Below are positions 1-5,769 of a stretch of 5,855 nucleotides of DNA, one piece after another. The DNA lies in the NCBI GenBank assembly GCA_012515925.1, contig JAAYXM010000061.1, forward strand, positions 1-5,855, given 5' to 3'. Position numbers and translations under genes: made by a program. How positions within the stretch are numbered: the first letter of the stretch is position 1; every line of letters begins with the position of its first letter. The notes under the pieces were generated by a model. It made no database searches and had not been told where the DNA came from. It was given only the letters and a program-made list of their open reading frames with translations. This DNA comes from Clostridiales bacterium (lineage in GTDB: Bacteria > Bacillota > Clostridia > Oscillospirales > JAAYXM01).

Positions 1-26
1 AAAGGGCGCAGGTCGCCATAACCCTT

Positions 27-806
27 ATGCTGCTCATTGCCATGTGGGACTTCAGAGCGGACGTATCGATACAGCTGAGCCGCCTGGGGTTTGTTGAGCT
101 TTTATCCCTGTCGAAGCACACAAACCCGTATTGCATGCACATCAAGCTGTCGAAAAAACTTACCGAAAAGTGCATTGAGTGTCAAAGGAAGGTTATCGCG
201 AAATGCGCGGAGCGAAGCAGCTTTACGGGGGTATGCCATGCGGATGTTTTAGAGTATATTTATGCCGTAAAGCATAAAAACAACGTTTTCGGGTTTATCA
301 GCGTGAGCGGCTTCAGAAACGGCAGCAATAAGCGTTTCAAAAGCGGGAAGCTTCAAAAAATATATGAGCGGAGCCTTTCCGGGGAGCCTGTGCCCGTTGA
401 TTTTTTAAATAAGGTTATACCGCCCCTTGCGGCCATGCTTGTTTTGCTGTGTCAGGAGTTTGAAAGCCCCGGCGGCATGGAGAAAAACAGTTTTCAGCGT
501 GTTTTGCACTATGTGCGGGAGCGTCACAGCAGCGTTCGACTCGACGACATTGCCCGCGAATTCAATTACAGTAAATCATACATAAGTCACATATTCAAAA
601 AAGCAAGCGGGCATTCGCTGAGAAGCTTCTGCAACATACTGAAAATCGAGGACGCCAAGGAGCTTTTGCAGAATACGGACTATTCCGTGACGGATATCGC
701 GAACGCGGCGGGGTTTAGCGATTTCAGCTATTTTATAAAAGTGTTCCGGCAGCAAACGGGAAAAACCCCGCTGCAATGGCGAAAAGAGTACGCACGGCGG
801 GAATAA
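27..806 (+). CDS. AraC-family transcriptional regulator with PocR-like N-terminal sensor domain
   Basis: This is a cytoplasmic DNA-binding regulator, 259 residues from the ATG at 27. The C-terminal AraC/XylS domain spans about residues 154-257. Its first helix-turn-helix is near 172-191 (LDDIAREFNYSKSYISHIFK) and its second near 221-241 (VTDIANAAGFSDFSYF), followed by the typical GKTPLQWR ending. The N-terminal part (about 25-100) has the cysteine pattern of PocR-type ligand-binding domains: NPYC at C36, then C49, C52, C60 and a GVCHA motif with C70/H71, then GFISVSGF. In this family the domain senses a small molecule or metal/redox state; the ligand here cannot be told. The start is uncertain: the frame is open to the left edge, with no stop between 3 and 27, and neither the ATG at 27 nor the one at 42 has a well-placed Shine-Dalgarno site, so the true start may lie outside the window. 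The next gene is on the same strand 90 bp downstream and is a possible target. The family is sure; the function is unknown. Confidence 0.9.
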   Translation: MLLIAMWDFRADVSIQLSRLGFVELLSLSKHTNPYCMHIKLSKKLTEKCIECQRKVIAKCAERSSFTGVCHADVLEYIYAVKHKNNVFGFISVSGFRNGSNKRFKSGKLQKIYERSLSGEPVPVDFLNKVIPPLAAMLVLLCQEFESPGGMEKNSFQRVLHYVRERHSSVRLDDIAREFNYSKSYISHIFKKASGHSLRSFCNILKIEDAKELLQNTDYSVTDIANAAGFSDFSYFIKVFRQQTGKTPLQWRKEYARRE

Positions 807-827
807 ATATAAACCGCCTTTCGTGCG
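791..827 (+). terminator. Imperfect hairpin over the regulator stop codon (weak terminator candidate)
   Basis: CGCACGGCGG (791-800) can pair with CCGCC (814-818) and, after a 4-nt bulge, GTGCG (823-827), giving a GC-rich stem of 10 bp in all with the TAA stop codon in the loop. No T-tract follows on the plus strand, so this is not a good intrinsic terminator. It may slow or partly end transcription, or be chance complementarity. Confidence 0.3.
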
Positions 828-837
828 CGGAAAGTTG

Positions 838-866
838 TTGCATATACTCCCCCGCAAGCATAATAT
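838..866 (+). promoter_or_regulatory. Candidate sigma-A promoter for the DUF2935 gene
   Basis: TTGCAT (838-843) and TAATAT (861-866) are separated by exactly 17 bp and lie upstream of the DUF2935 start. The predicted transcript would begin near 873 and have a leader of about 24 nt. The -35 hexamer is the same TTGCAT seen in the rpsT promoter of this window. This rests on motif and spacing only. Confidence 0.5.
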
Positions 867-892
867 GGCATATAAATATAATTAGGGGGAGT
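846..892 (+). promoter_or_regulatory. Inverted repeat whose right arm is the DUF2935 ribosome binding site
   Basis: ACTCCCCC (846-853) is the exact reverse complement of GGGGGAGT (885-892). The right arm contains the Shine-Dalgarno sequence AGGGGGAG (884-891), five nucleotides before the ATG at 897. In an RNA containing both arms, an 8-bp stem with a 31-nt AT-rich loop could mask the ribosome site. The left arm falls inside the spacer of the candidate promoter at 838-866, so only read-through RNA from the upstream regulator would carry it. Alternatively, it is a DNA operator for the adjacent regulator. Confidence 0.45.
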
Positions 893-896
893 TATT

Positions 897-1817
897 ATGC
901 TTTCGGGTCTGGAATTTGCGCGTCAATCGCTTGACTTACATCTGTTTTTCGCGAGAATAATGAAAGAACACTCGTTTTTCCTTCAGATAGGGTTTACGCA
1001 AAGGGATGTTGGCTTTATCGGAAGGGCGGACGAGTTCCGCAAGGAGTTTGACAGACTGCTGACCGAAGCCGTATCGCTCGCAAACGGCGTGGCCAGCCCG
1101 GCGGTGCTGCGTTCGGGAGAGGTAGTGACCCGGTATACGCAGGAGGCTGAAAGCGCGTCGTCGTTCTTTACGGGCATACAGATACCCGCCGGAATAACGC
1201 AGTCCGAAGCCGGCCTCGCGGGTGGGGACGGAGCGGAGGCAACCCCGGCGCTCGAAAGACGGGTTTACGCGCTTAACCAAAGGGCGATTGATTTAACCTC
1301 CGGCCTGATACGGTTTAAGGAAAATATTCTGTCAAGCGTACTATCCTGCCGGATGTTTACGGTTAATTACCCGCTGCTTATCACCCATATTATTCGCGAG
1401 GCGCGGCTGTATTTGCAGATGCTTCAAAGGCTGCAGAACAGGGAGCAGCCGGGCGCGGAAAGAGAAGCGTTGAATCTGGAATTCTTCTGGAACAGGCAGA
1501 TGGCGGAGCACGCGAAATTTATCCGCGGATTGCTTGACCCCACGGAAAACGATTTATTCGATTTAGCAGACAATTTCGGGGATGTATTCGACAGGCTGAC
1601 CGCCGAGGCTAAGGCGGCAATAGATATGACCGCGCCGCGGGAGAGGGTTACCGAGGAGAGTCTCAGGGCAACTCAGGAATTAAGGGATTTCAAGGAACAG
1701 GGTACTCAGGGCATACTTGCGTGTCAGATAAAATCCATAATAATCCCGCTTCTTGGCAACCATGTTCTGCGCGAGGCGAACCACTATCTGCGTCTGCTCC
1801 GCATGTTCGAAAGATAA
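897..1817 (+). CDS. DUF2935 domain protein, two tandem ferritin-like helical repeats
   Basis: This 306-residue protein has no signal peptide or membrane segment and is probably cytoplasmic. It contains two copies of the same helical unit, about residues 5-180 and 190-305. Each begins with an E-H pair in a first helix (MKEHSFFL, E24/H25; MAEHAKFI, E204/H205), continues with a matching second helix (EFRKEFDRLLTEA; NFGDVFDRLTAEA) and ends with HxxREAxxYLxxL (H164/E168; H289/E293). Conserved Glu/His at equivalent places in the bundle suggest a metal site, as expected for ferritin-like folds; this is inference. DUF2935 proteins occur mainly in Bacilli and Clostridia and have no settled function. 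The stretch at about 85-118, between helices of the first unit, is Gly/Ala/Ser-rich and looks variable. The start at 897 is well supported by the strong ribosome site AGGGGGAG with 5-nt spacing. The gene may be controlled by the upstream AraC/PocR-type regulator. Family assignment is confident; the role is unknown. Confidence 0.88.
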   Translation: MLSGLEFARQSLDLHLFFARIMKEHSFFLQIGFTQRDVGFIGRADEFRKEFDRLLTEAVSLANGVASPAVLRSGEVVTRYTQEAESASSFFTGIQIPAGITQSEAGLAGGDGAEATPALERRVYALNQRAIDLTSGLIRFKENILSSVLSCRMFTVNYPLLITHIIREARLYLQMLQRLQNREQPGAEREALNLEFFWNRQMAEHAKFIRGLLDPTENDLFDLADNFGDVFDRLTAEAKAAIDMTAPRERVTEESLRATQELRDFKEQGTQGILACQIKSIIIPLLGNHVLREANHYLRLLRMFER

Positions 1818-1825
1818 GAAGCAAA

Positions 1826-1855
1826 AAAGCCGCCCGCTAAAATGCGAGCGGCTTT
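1826..1855. terminator. Bidirectional intrinsic terminator between convergent genes
   Basis: The 12-nt arms 1826-1837 and 1844-1855 pair with a single C/A mismatch around the loop TAAAAT. Read on the minus strand the stem is followed by a run of six T, giving a strong terminator for the SLH-VWA gene whose stop lies 17 nt upstream. Read on the plus strand the T-tract is only TTT, so it is weaker for the DUF2935 gene, which ends 8 nt before it. Confidence 0.85.
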
Positions 1856-1872
1856 AGTATATTCAGCGGGAT

Positions 1873-3963
1873 TTATGACAGGCCGTCTATATATTTCGCC
1901 AGGCCGACAAGCTGGACAAACTCGGCTCTAAGCCCGAACCTGTCGTTACCCAGCGCGGACTTCGCCTGTTCGATTATATCGTCATAGGTGACGGATTTCA
2001 GATACTCGGATTTGTTAAGCATCATCCCGAACTGCGCGACAGCGGACGCAAACCTGAAATTCTCGCCGGCGCTTTCCGACGAATCGCTTAATACAACGGG
2101 CTTTTCAATAAGTATGCTCTCGCTTCCGGCGGGTGTCTTGTATCTGAGCTTAACAAACATATGCTCGGAGCTGTCCTTATATACACTGTCCTGATACCGC
2201 AAATCCGCCGTGCCCCCGGCATCCCCCATGACAAGCTCGTACAGCGCGGTGACGGTATGGCCCGCGCCAAGCTCTCCGGCGTCCTTAGTGTCGTCTTCGA
2301 AATCCTCGTCCTGAAGCAGTCTGTTTTCATATCCTACCAGGCGATATTCCTTAACCTGCTTCGGGTTGAATTCAACCTGAATCTTAACGTCTTTGGCGAT
2401 GGTATACAGGGTTTTCATCATATCGTCGACCAAAACCTTTTTCGCCTCGCGGATATTATCTATATAGGCGTAATTGCCGTTGCCCTTGTCAGCGAGAGTT
2501 TCCATTCGGTTATCCTTGTAGTTGCCCATGCCGAAGCCCAAAACACTCAGGTAAATACCGGATTCGCGCTTTTCCTCGATAAGCTTTTCAAGCTCCGCCG
2601 TGCTTGAAATACCCACGTTGAAATCGCCGTCGGTACAAAGGATTATCCTGTTATTGCCTTCAATTTTATTCTTCGTGGCAAGGTCGTACGCCATGTTGAT
2701 GCCGGACGCGCCCGCGGTTGAGCCGTAAGAGTTAAGCCCGTATACAGCCTCTAAAATTTTGTTTTTATTGCTTCCGCGAACGCTGTCCAACAGAACCCTT
2801 GTATAACCGGCGTAAGTAACTATGGAAACGGTATCCTTTTCATTCAGCTGATTGACGAGCAGGGCTACCGACCTCTTGACAAGCGGCAGTTTATTATAGC
2901 TAAACATGGACCCGGACGTATCAATGAGAAACGTAATATTGCACGGCTTGCGTTCGGCCAAGGGGATTTCGTCGCCTTTAATCGCGATTAACGCAAGCTT
3001 GTTGTCCGGGTTCCACGGGCATGTGCCGACCTCCGTCGTGACTGAAAACGGGCGTCCGCCATCCGGCAGAGGATAATCGTAGTCAAAGTAATTAATCAGC
3101 TCTTCTGTGCGGATTGACCCTGCCGTCGGGAATCGGCCGTTTAAAATAAACCGGCGCATATTGCTGTAAGACGCGGTATCAACATCAATCGAGAAGGTCG
3201 ATAACGGGTTGAGCCCGGTGTTTTTAAAAATATTCTCTTCCTCTTGTGTATATTCTTCGGTATTAAAGTAACCGGTTGACGGCGTGCCCGCTATTATTCC
3301 CGGAGGCGGCGCGGACGCGGCACCGCCGCCGGGCATAGGAGCCGATGAACCGCCGCCTCCCGAATAATCGTAACTTTCCTCTTCCTCCGCTTTTTCAATA
3401 GCCAGCTCTTCAAGCCTTTCTATTTCGGCGGCTTCTTTTTTGGACATTATCGCGTTATAAATCAGAAGCGCGGTATTCCCGCGTGTAGCGGGTTCTCCGA
3501 CAACAGCCGGAATACTGTCCAGTATACCGTTATCCATGGCTGTGCTGATGTATCCAATCGGATAATCCCGTTTAATGTAATAAAACGCGAGCGTAACCAT
3601 CTTTATCGCTTGTTCATATGTCACATTGTCATCGGGCTTAAAGGTACCGTCGCCGAAGCCGCCGATTATGCCCGCGTCTGCCGCGGCGCCGATATACTCA
3701 TATGCCCAGTGGGTTTCAGAAACATCAACGAATTTCGGGATATCCTGAGGTGTAAGCGAGGCGGCCAATACAATCATTTTGGCAAACTCGGCGCGCGTAA
3801 CGGGCTTTTCAAGCCCGAGAGAGCCGTCGGGATAGCCTTCCATAACGCCAAGCTCTATAAGGTGTTCGACCGCGGTTTCCTGCGCCGGTTTCGCTTCGGC
3901 GCAAACAAAGCAGGAAAACAGCATAATCAGCGAGACGGCAAGCGACAACAGCCTTTTGTTCAT
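1873..3963 (-). CDS. Secreted SLH-domain protein with YfbK-type von Willebrand factor A module
   Basis: This 696-residue protein is predicted to be exported and attached to the cell wall. A signal peptide (1-24, KR then a hydrophobic core, probable cut after AEA) is followed by three SLH-like repeats at about 29-70, 76-128 and 133-173. The second is the most canonical (FVDVSETHWAYEYI, GGFGDGTFKPDDNVTYEQA); the third is degenerate. A charged, probably coiled segment (174-197) and a Gly/Ser/Pro linker (200-227) lead into a YfbK-like region: an N-terminal domain (about 231-325, with STFSIDVDTASYSNMRRF), a VWA domain (about 340-520) and a C-terminal YfbK-type domain to the end. The MIDAS metal site is complete: D348-T-S350-G-S352, T416 and D445 in CTDGD. 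SLH domains bind secondary cell wall polymers; VWA domains bind protein partners through a divalent metal. No MoxR ATPase or other VWA partner is nearby. A strong ribosome site, AAAGGGGGAA (3971-3980), sits 9 nt before the ATG. Its ligand is unknown. Confidence 0.92.
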   Translation of the reverse strand: MNKRLLSLAVSLIMLFSCFVCAEAKPAQETAVEHLIELGVMEGYPDGSLGLEKPVTRAEFAKMIVLAASLTPQDIPKFVDVSETHWAYEYIGAAADAGIIGGFGDGTFKPDDNVTYEQAIKMVTLAFYYIKRDYPIGYISTAMDNGILDSIPAVVGEPATRGNTALLIYNAIMSKKEAAEIERLEELAIEKAEEEESYDYSGGGGSSAPMPGGGAASAPPPGIIAGTPSTGYFNTEEYTQEEENIFKNTGLNPLSTFSIDVDTASYSNMRRFILNGRFPTAGSIRTEELINYFDYDYPLPDGGRPFSVTTEVGTCPWNPDNKLALIAIKGDEIPLAERKPCNITFLIDTSGSMFSYNKLPLVKRSVALLVNQLNEKDTVSIVTYAGYTRVLLDSVRGSNKNKILEAVYGLNSYGSTAGASGINMAYDLATKNKIEGNNRIILCTDGDFNVGISSTAELEKLIEEKRESGIYLSVLGFGMGNYKDNRMETLADKGNGNYAYIDNIREAKKVLVDDMMKTLYTIAKDVKIQVEFNPKQVKEYRLVGYENRLLQDEDFEDDTKDAGELGAGHTVTALYELVMGDAGGTADLRYQDSVYKDSSEHMFVKLRYKTPAGSESILIEKPVVLSDSSESAGENFRFASAVAQFGMMLNKSEYLKSVTYDDIIEQAKSALGNDRFGLRAEFVQLVGLAKYIDGLS

Positions 3964-4002
3964 TTTTTATTTCCCCCTTTATTTATAAAAATTGGTAATA
4001 TT

Positions 4003-4030
4003 AGTATATCACATATATACCAAAAAACAA
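4003..4030 (-). promoter_or_regulatory. Promoter of the SLH-VWA gene, extended -10 type
   Basis: On the minus strand TTGTTT (4025-4030) and TATACT (4003-4008) are 16 bp apart, and the -10 is preceded by TG at one base (TGATATACT), an extended -10. The predicted start is near 3996, giving a leader of about 33 nt. A 6-bp inverted repeat, GTATAT (4004-4009) and ATATAC (4015-4020), overlaps the -10 region but may only reflect AT-rich sequence. Confidence 0.6.
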
Positions 4031-4034
4031 ATAT

Positions 4035-4056
4035 GAGTTTAATATTTATTAAACTC
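4035..4056. promoter_or_regulatory. Perfect 22-bp palindrome between divergent promoters, candidate operator
   Basis: GAGTTTAATA (4035-4044), a TT spacer, and TATTAAACTC (4047-4056) form an exact dyad with 10-bp arms. It lies 4 bp upstream of the SLH-VWA -35 element and 21 bp upstream of the rpsT -35 element, so it should not be in either transcript. That position favours a site for a dimeric DNA-binding protein over an RNA hairpin. No regulator can be named. Confidence 0.55.
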
Positions 4057-4077
4057 GCATTTCATAAAAATTCGGCC

Positions 4078-4106
4078 TTGCATTTTTCGGGGTTTGGTGA
4101 TAAAAT
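4078..4106 (+). promoter_or_regulatory. Promoter of rpsT
   Basis: TTGCAT (4078-4083) and TAAAAT (4101-4106) are 17 bp apart, and TG at 4098-4099 gives an extended -10 (TGATAAAAT). Transcription would start near 4113, leaving a leader of about 34 nt before the GTG start. A strong promoter fits a ribosomal protein gene. Confidence 0.7.
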
Positions 4107-4146
4107 AACTCGGTAACGAAAATTTATGATTAAGGAGGTGGACGCT

Positions 4147-4425
4147 GTGCCCAATATTAAATCCGCTAAGAAGCGCGCAGAGCTGTCGAAGGTTTACGCG
4201 GGCCGCAATCAGGCGGCGAAATCCGCGCTGAAAACCACCGTTAAAAAATGTGAAATCGCGATATCGGAGGGCAGCGAACAGGCTCCGGACGCATTGAAGG
4301 CCGCCGCTAAGTGTATTGACCAAGCGGTTAAGAAAGGCATTCTGCATAAAAACAACGCGGCGCGCAAGAAAAGCAAGCTTGCGACAAAGCTTCAGAGCAA
4401 TAAGGCGCAGGCCGACGCGGAGTAA
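4147..4425 (+). CDS. rpsT: 30S ribosomal protein S20
   Basis: This 92-residue basic, helical protein binds 16S rRNA in the small ribosomal subunit. It opens with MPNIKSAKKRAELSK, has the K/A-rich body of S20 (RNQAAKSALKTTVKK), and carries the conserved KKGILHKNNAARKKSKLATKL segment near the C-terminus. Length matches the family. I choose the GTG at 4147: a near-perfect Shine-Dalgarno site, TAAGGAGGTG (4131-4140), sits just before it, and the protein then starts exactly like other S20 proteins. An in-frame ATG at 4126 would add seven residues, but it lies upstream of that ribosome site and has none of its own. The gene has its own promoter and terminator and so appears monocistronic. In many Firmicutes rpsT lies next to the spore protease gene gpr; here the next gene is degV instead. 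Confidence 0.97.
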   Translation: MPNIKSAKKRAELSKVYAGRNQAAKSALKTTVKKCEIAISEGSEQAPDALKAAAKCIDQAVKKGILHKNNAARKKSKLATKLQSNKAQADAE

Positions 4426-4447
4426 ACCACGTATAATATTCAAGAAT

Positions 4448-4488
4448 AAAAAACCCGGACTGCGACCCGTCGTATTTCGGGGTTTTTT
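4448..4488 (+). terminator. Intrinsic terminator of rpsT
   Basis: AAAAAACCCG (4448-4457) pairs with CGGGGTTTTTT (4478-4488), allowing one bulged G. An inner stem TGCGA/TCGTA (4461-4465 with 4470-4474, one G-U pair) is capped by a CCCG loop. The hairpin ends in a run of six T. It lies 22 nt after the rpsT stop codon. Confidence 0.85.
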
Positions 4489-4490
4489 AT

Positions 4491-4718
4491 TGTAATCTCA
4501 TTCTCCCGCCGGGAAAAGAGAACAAGGTTTAGTATTTTATATTTTTTTCCCCAAAGGGGGAAAAAGAACGGGCTTTTTATTCTGTAATCCTATTCTCCCG
4601 CCGGGGAGAGAGAACAAGGTTTAGTATTTTATATTTTTTTCCCCAAAGGGGGAAAAAGAACGGGCTTTTATTCTGTAATCTCGTTTCCCCATTGGGGAAA
4701 GTGAAAGAGCTTTTAATT
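4491..4718. repeat. Tandem hairpin-bearing intergenic repeat: two copies of about 92 bp plus a degenerate third
   Basis: Copy 1 is 4491-4582 and copy 2 is 4583-4673; copy 3 (4674 to about 4718) keeps only the ends. Copies 1 and 2 differ at four positions in their first 26 bases and then only by one T in a run over the remaining 66. Each holds a GC-rich hairpin near its start (CTCCC/GGGAG in copy 2) and a hairpin TTTTTCCCC-AAAG-GGGGAAAAA (4544-4565 in copy 1). Copy 3 has a hairpin of different sequence (TTTCCCC-ATT-GGGGAAA, 4684-4700). Each full copy ends with CGGGC, a T-run and TGTAATC, resembling the 3' arm and tail of the rpsT terminator (4478-4497). No protein is encoded. It could be a REP-like or MITE-like intergenic repeat, or a local duplication. 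This fills most of the gene-free 4426-4838 stretch. Confidence 0.85.
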
Positions 4719-4754
4719 GCCGGGAATACCGCGCTGTCAAAACCGTAACGGGGA

Positions 4755-4768
4755 GAATTTCAAAATTC
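4755..4768. promoter_or_regulatory. Short dyad just upstream of the degV promoter
   Basis: GAATTT (4755-4760) and AAATTC (4763-4768) form a 6-bp inverted repeat with a 2-bp spacer, ending one base before the -35 element. It could be an operator, but a dyad this short and AT-rich is also expected by chance. Confidence 0.25.
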
Positions 4769-4769
4769 C

Positions 4770-4798
4770 TTGCCTGTTTTCGGTGATTAGGATATAAT
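4770..4798 (+). promoter_or_regulatory. Promoter of the DegV-family gene
   Basis: TTGCCT (4770-4775) and a consensus TATAAT (4793-4798) are 17 bp apart. The predicted start is near 4805, giving a leader of about 34 nt. Confidence 0.75.
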
Positions 4799-4838
4799 TT
4801 AAATAATTAAACAGAAGTTAAGAGGTGGGAATGTTTCT

Positions 4839-5702
4839 ATGGGAAATAAGATAATACTGAGCGCGGACAGCACCTGCGACCTCGGAGAGGAATTAGGAGC
4901 GCGCTACGAAATTAATTACTTCCCGCTGCATATTGTTTTAGACGGCAAGCAATACAAGGACGGGATTGAGATTTCCCCCGAGGAAATTTACGACGCATGG
5001 AGACAGAAAAAACTGCTGCCGCGCACGGCGGCGGTCAATCCCGGAGAGTATCTGGAATACTTTAAAAAATGGACCGACCGGGGGTATCAGGTTATACACG
5101 TGAATATCGGCTCGGGCATATCGAGCTCATACCAGAACGCCTGTGTCGCGGCGGCCGACCTTCCGGGAATGGTTTTCCCGATAGATTCGCAGAATCTGTC
5201 CACCGGCATCGGGCTTTTAGTAATCGAAGCCGCGGAGCGCATCGCGCGCGGCATGGAGGCGGCCGAGATACAAAGTGAAGTGAGCGGCCTGGTTAAAAAC
5301 TCGCAGGCGAGCTTTGTTATAGACACGCTGGAATTCATGCGCGCCGGCGGGCGATGTTCGACGGTTGAATACTTAGGCGCGAACCTGCTTAAAATTAAGC
5401 CGTGTATCGCCGTGAACAACCGGGACGGCGGCAGAATGAGCCTGATAAAAAAATACCGCGGCCCGCTGAAAAAGGTTTTGGAGCAGTATACGAACGAGCT
5501 GTTCGACACCTATACGAACATAAAAAAAGACCGCGCTTTCGTCACACATTCGGGCATTGACAACGAGTATATCGACATGGTCAAAGAGCTCGTGTCCGCG
5601 CGCGGCGGCTTTGAGGAAATACATGTTACGCGCGCAAGCGGCGTCATATCGTCGCACTGCGGCCCGAACACGCTCGGCGTTCTGTTCCTGACCCGGGATT
5701 AA
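4839..5702 (+). CDS. DegV family fatty-acid-binding protein (FakB-like)
   Basis: This 287-residue cytoplasmic protein has the normal DegV length. Members bind one fatty acid and, as FakB, present it to the kinase FakA for acyl-phosphate formation in lipid synthesis. The N-terminal domain starts IILSADSTCDL (5-15) and carries the TAAVNP motif (T63), the GSGISSSYQNA loop (91-101) and DSQNLSTGIGLL (116-127). The second part has the signature FVIDTLEFMRAGGR (159-172) followed by LKIKPCI, and the C-terminal ISSHCGPNTLGVLF (270-283) with H273. T63, the serines at 92-97, the arginines at 168/172 and H273 are the expected carboxylate and chain-contacting residues by family analogy. No FakA is in the window. 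The start at 4839 is preceded by AGAGGTGG (4821-4828) at 10-nt spacing; the ATG at 4831 is out of frame. The gene has its own promoter and no clear terminator, so transcription probably continues into what follows. Confidence 0.93.
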   Translation: MGNKIILSADSTCDLGEELGARYEINYFPLHIVLDGKQYKDGIEISPEEIYDAWRQKKLLPRTAAVNPGEYLEYFKKWTDRGYQVIHVNIGSGISSSYQNACVAAADLPGMVFPIDSQNLSTGIGLLVIEAAERIARGMEAAEIQSEVSGLVKNSQASFVIDTLEFMRAGGRCSTVEYLGANLLKIKPCIAVNNRDGGRMSLIKKYRGPLKKVLEQYTNELFDTYTNIKKDRAFVTHSGIDNEYIDMVKELVSARGGFEEIHVTRASGVISSHCGPNTLGVLFLTRD

Positions 5703-5728
5703 AACGAAAAAGGACTGAAATAAAGCAA

Positions 5729-5752
5729 ATGAAATTAGGTATCGTTGGATAA
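5729..5752 (+). pseudogene. Seven-codon stub resembling the start of ychF or another nucleotide-binding protein
   Basis: After AAAAAGGA (5707-5714), ATG at 5729 begins MKLGIVG and is stopped by TAA at 5750-5752. MKLGIVG is the usual opening of the GTPase-like protein YchF, where it runs into the Walker A motif (LPNVGKST), but it also opens some Rossmann-fold dehydrogenases. None of the expected continuation is found in the remaining 103 bases in any frame. The ribosome-site spacing (14 nt) is long. The likely reading is a gene interrupted or misjoined after codon 7; with so few residues, a chance match is possible. Confidence 0.4.
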
Positions 5753-5769
5753 ACAGCCTTTTCATATCT

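Noticed and set aside
936..1280. Minus-strand frames within the DUF2935 gene
   Set aside because: They are shadows of a well-supported gene, with no ribosome site and no recognisable protein family.
2161..2607. 148-residue plus-strand frame inside the SLH-VWA gene
   Set aside because: It is antisense to the conserved VWA and C-terminal coding sequence, with no ribosome site and no family resemblance.
3892..3963. Lipoprotein signal (LFSC) at the start of the SLH-VWA protein
   Set aside because: Phe at -2 fits the lipobox poorly, and the following AEA-K site suits ordinary signal peptidase I; SLH domains already explain surface retention.
3610..4116. 168-residue plus-strand frame over the SLH-VWA 5' end
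   Set aside because: It is antisense to the SLH repeats and signal peptide, then runs across the divergent promoters and the palindrome; no ribosome site.
4039..4443. 134-residue minus-strand frame opposite rpsT
   Set aside because: It lies almost wholly antisense to the certain rpsT gene, resembles no family I know, and arises from the low stop frequency opposite Lys/Ala-rich codons.
4491..4718. CRISPR array from the tandem repeats
   Set aside because: The 92 bp units are directly abutting with no unique spacers, there are only two full copies, and no cas gene is present.
4805..4838. Riboswitch or attenuator in the degV leader
   Set aside because: The predicted leader is only about 34 nt and shows no stable structure beyond the ribosome site.
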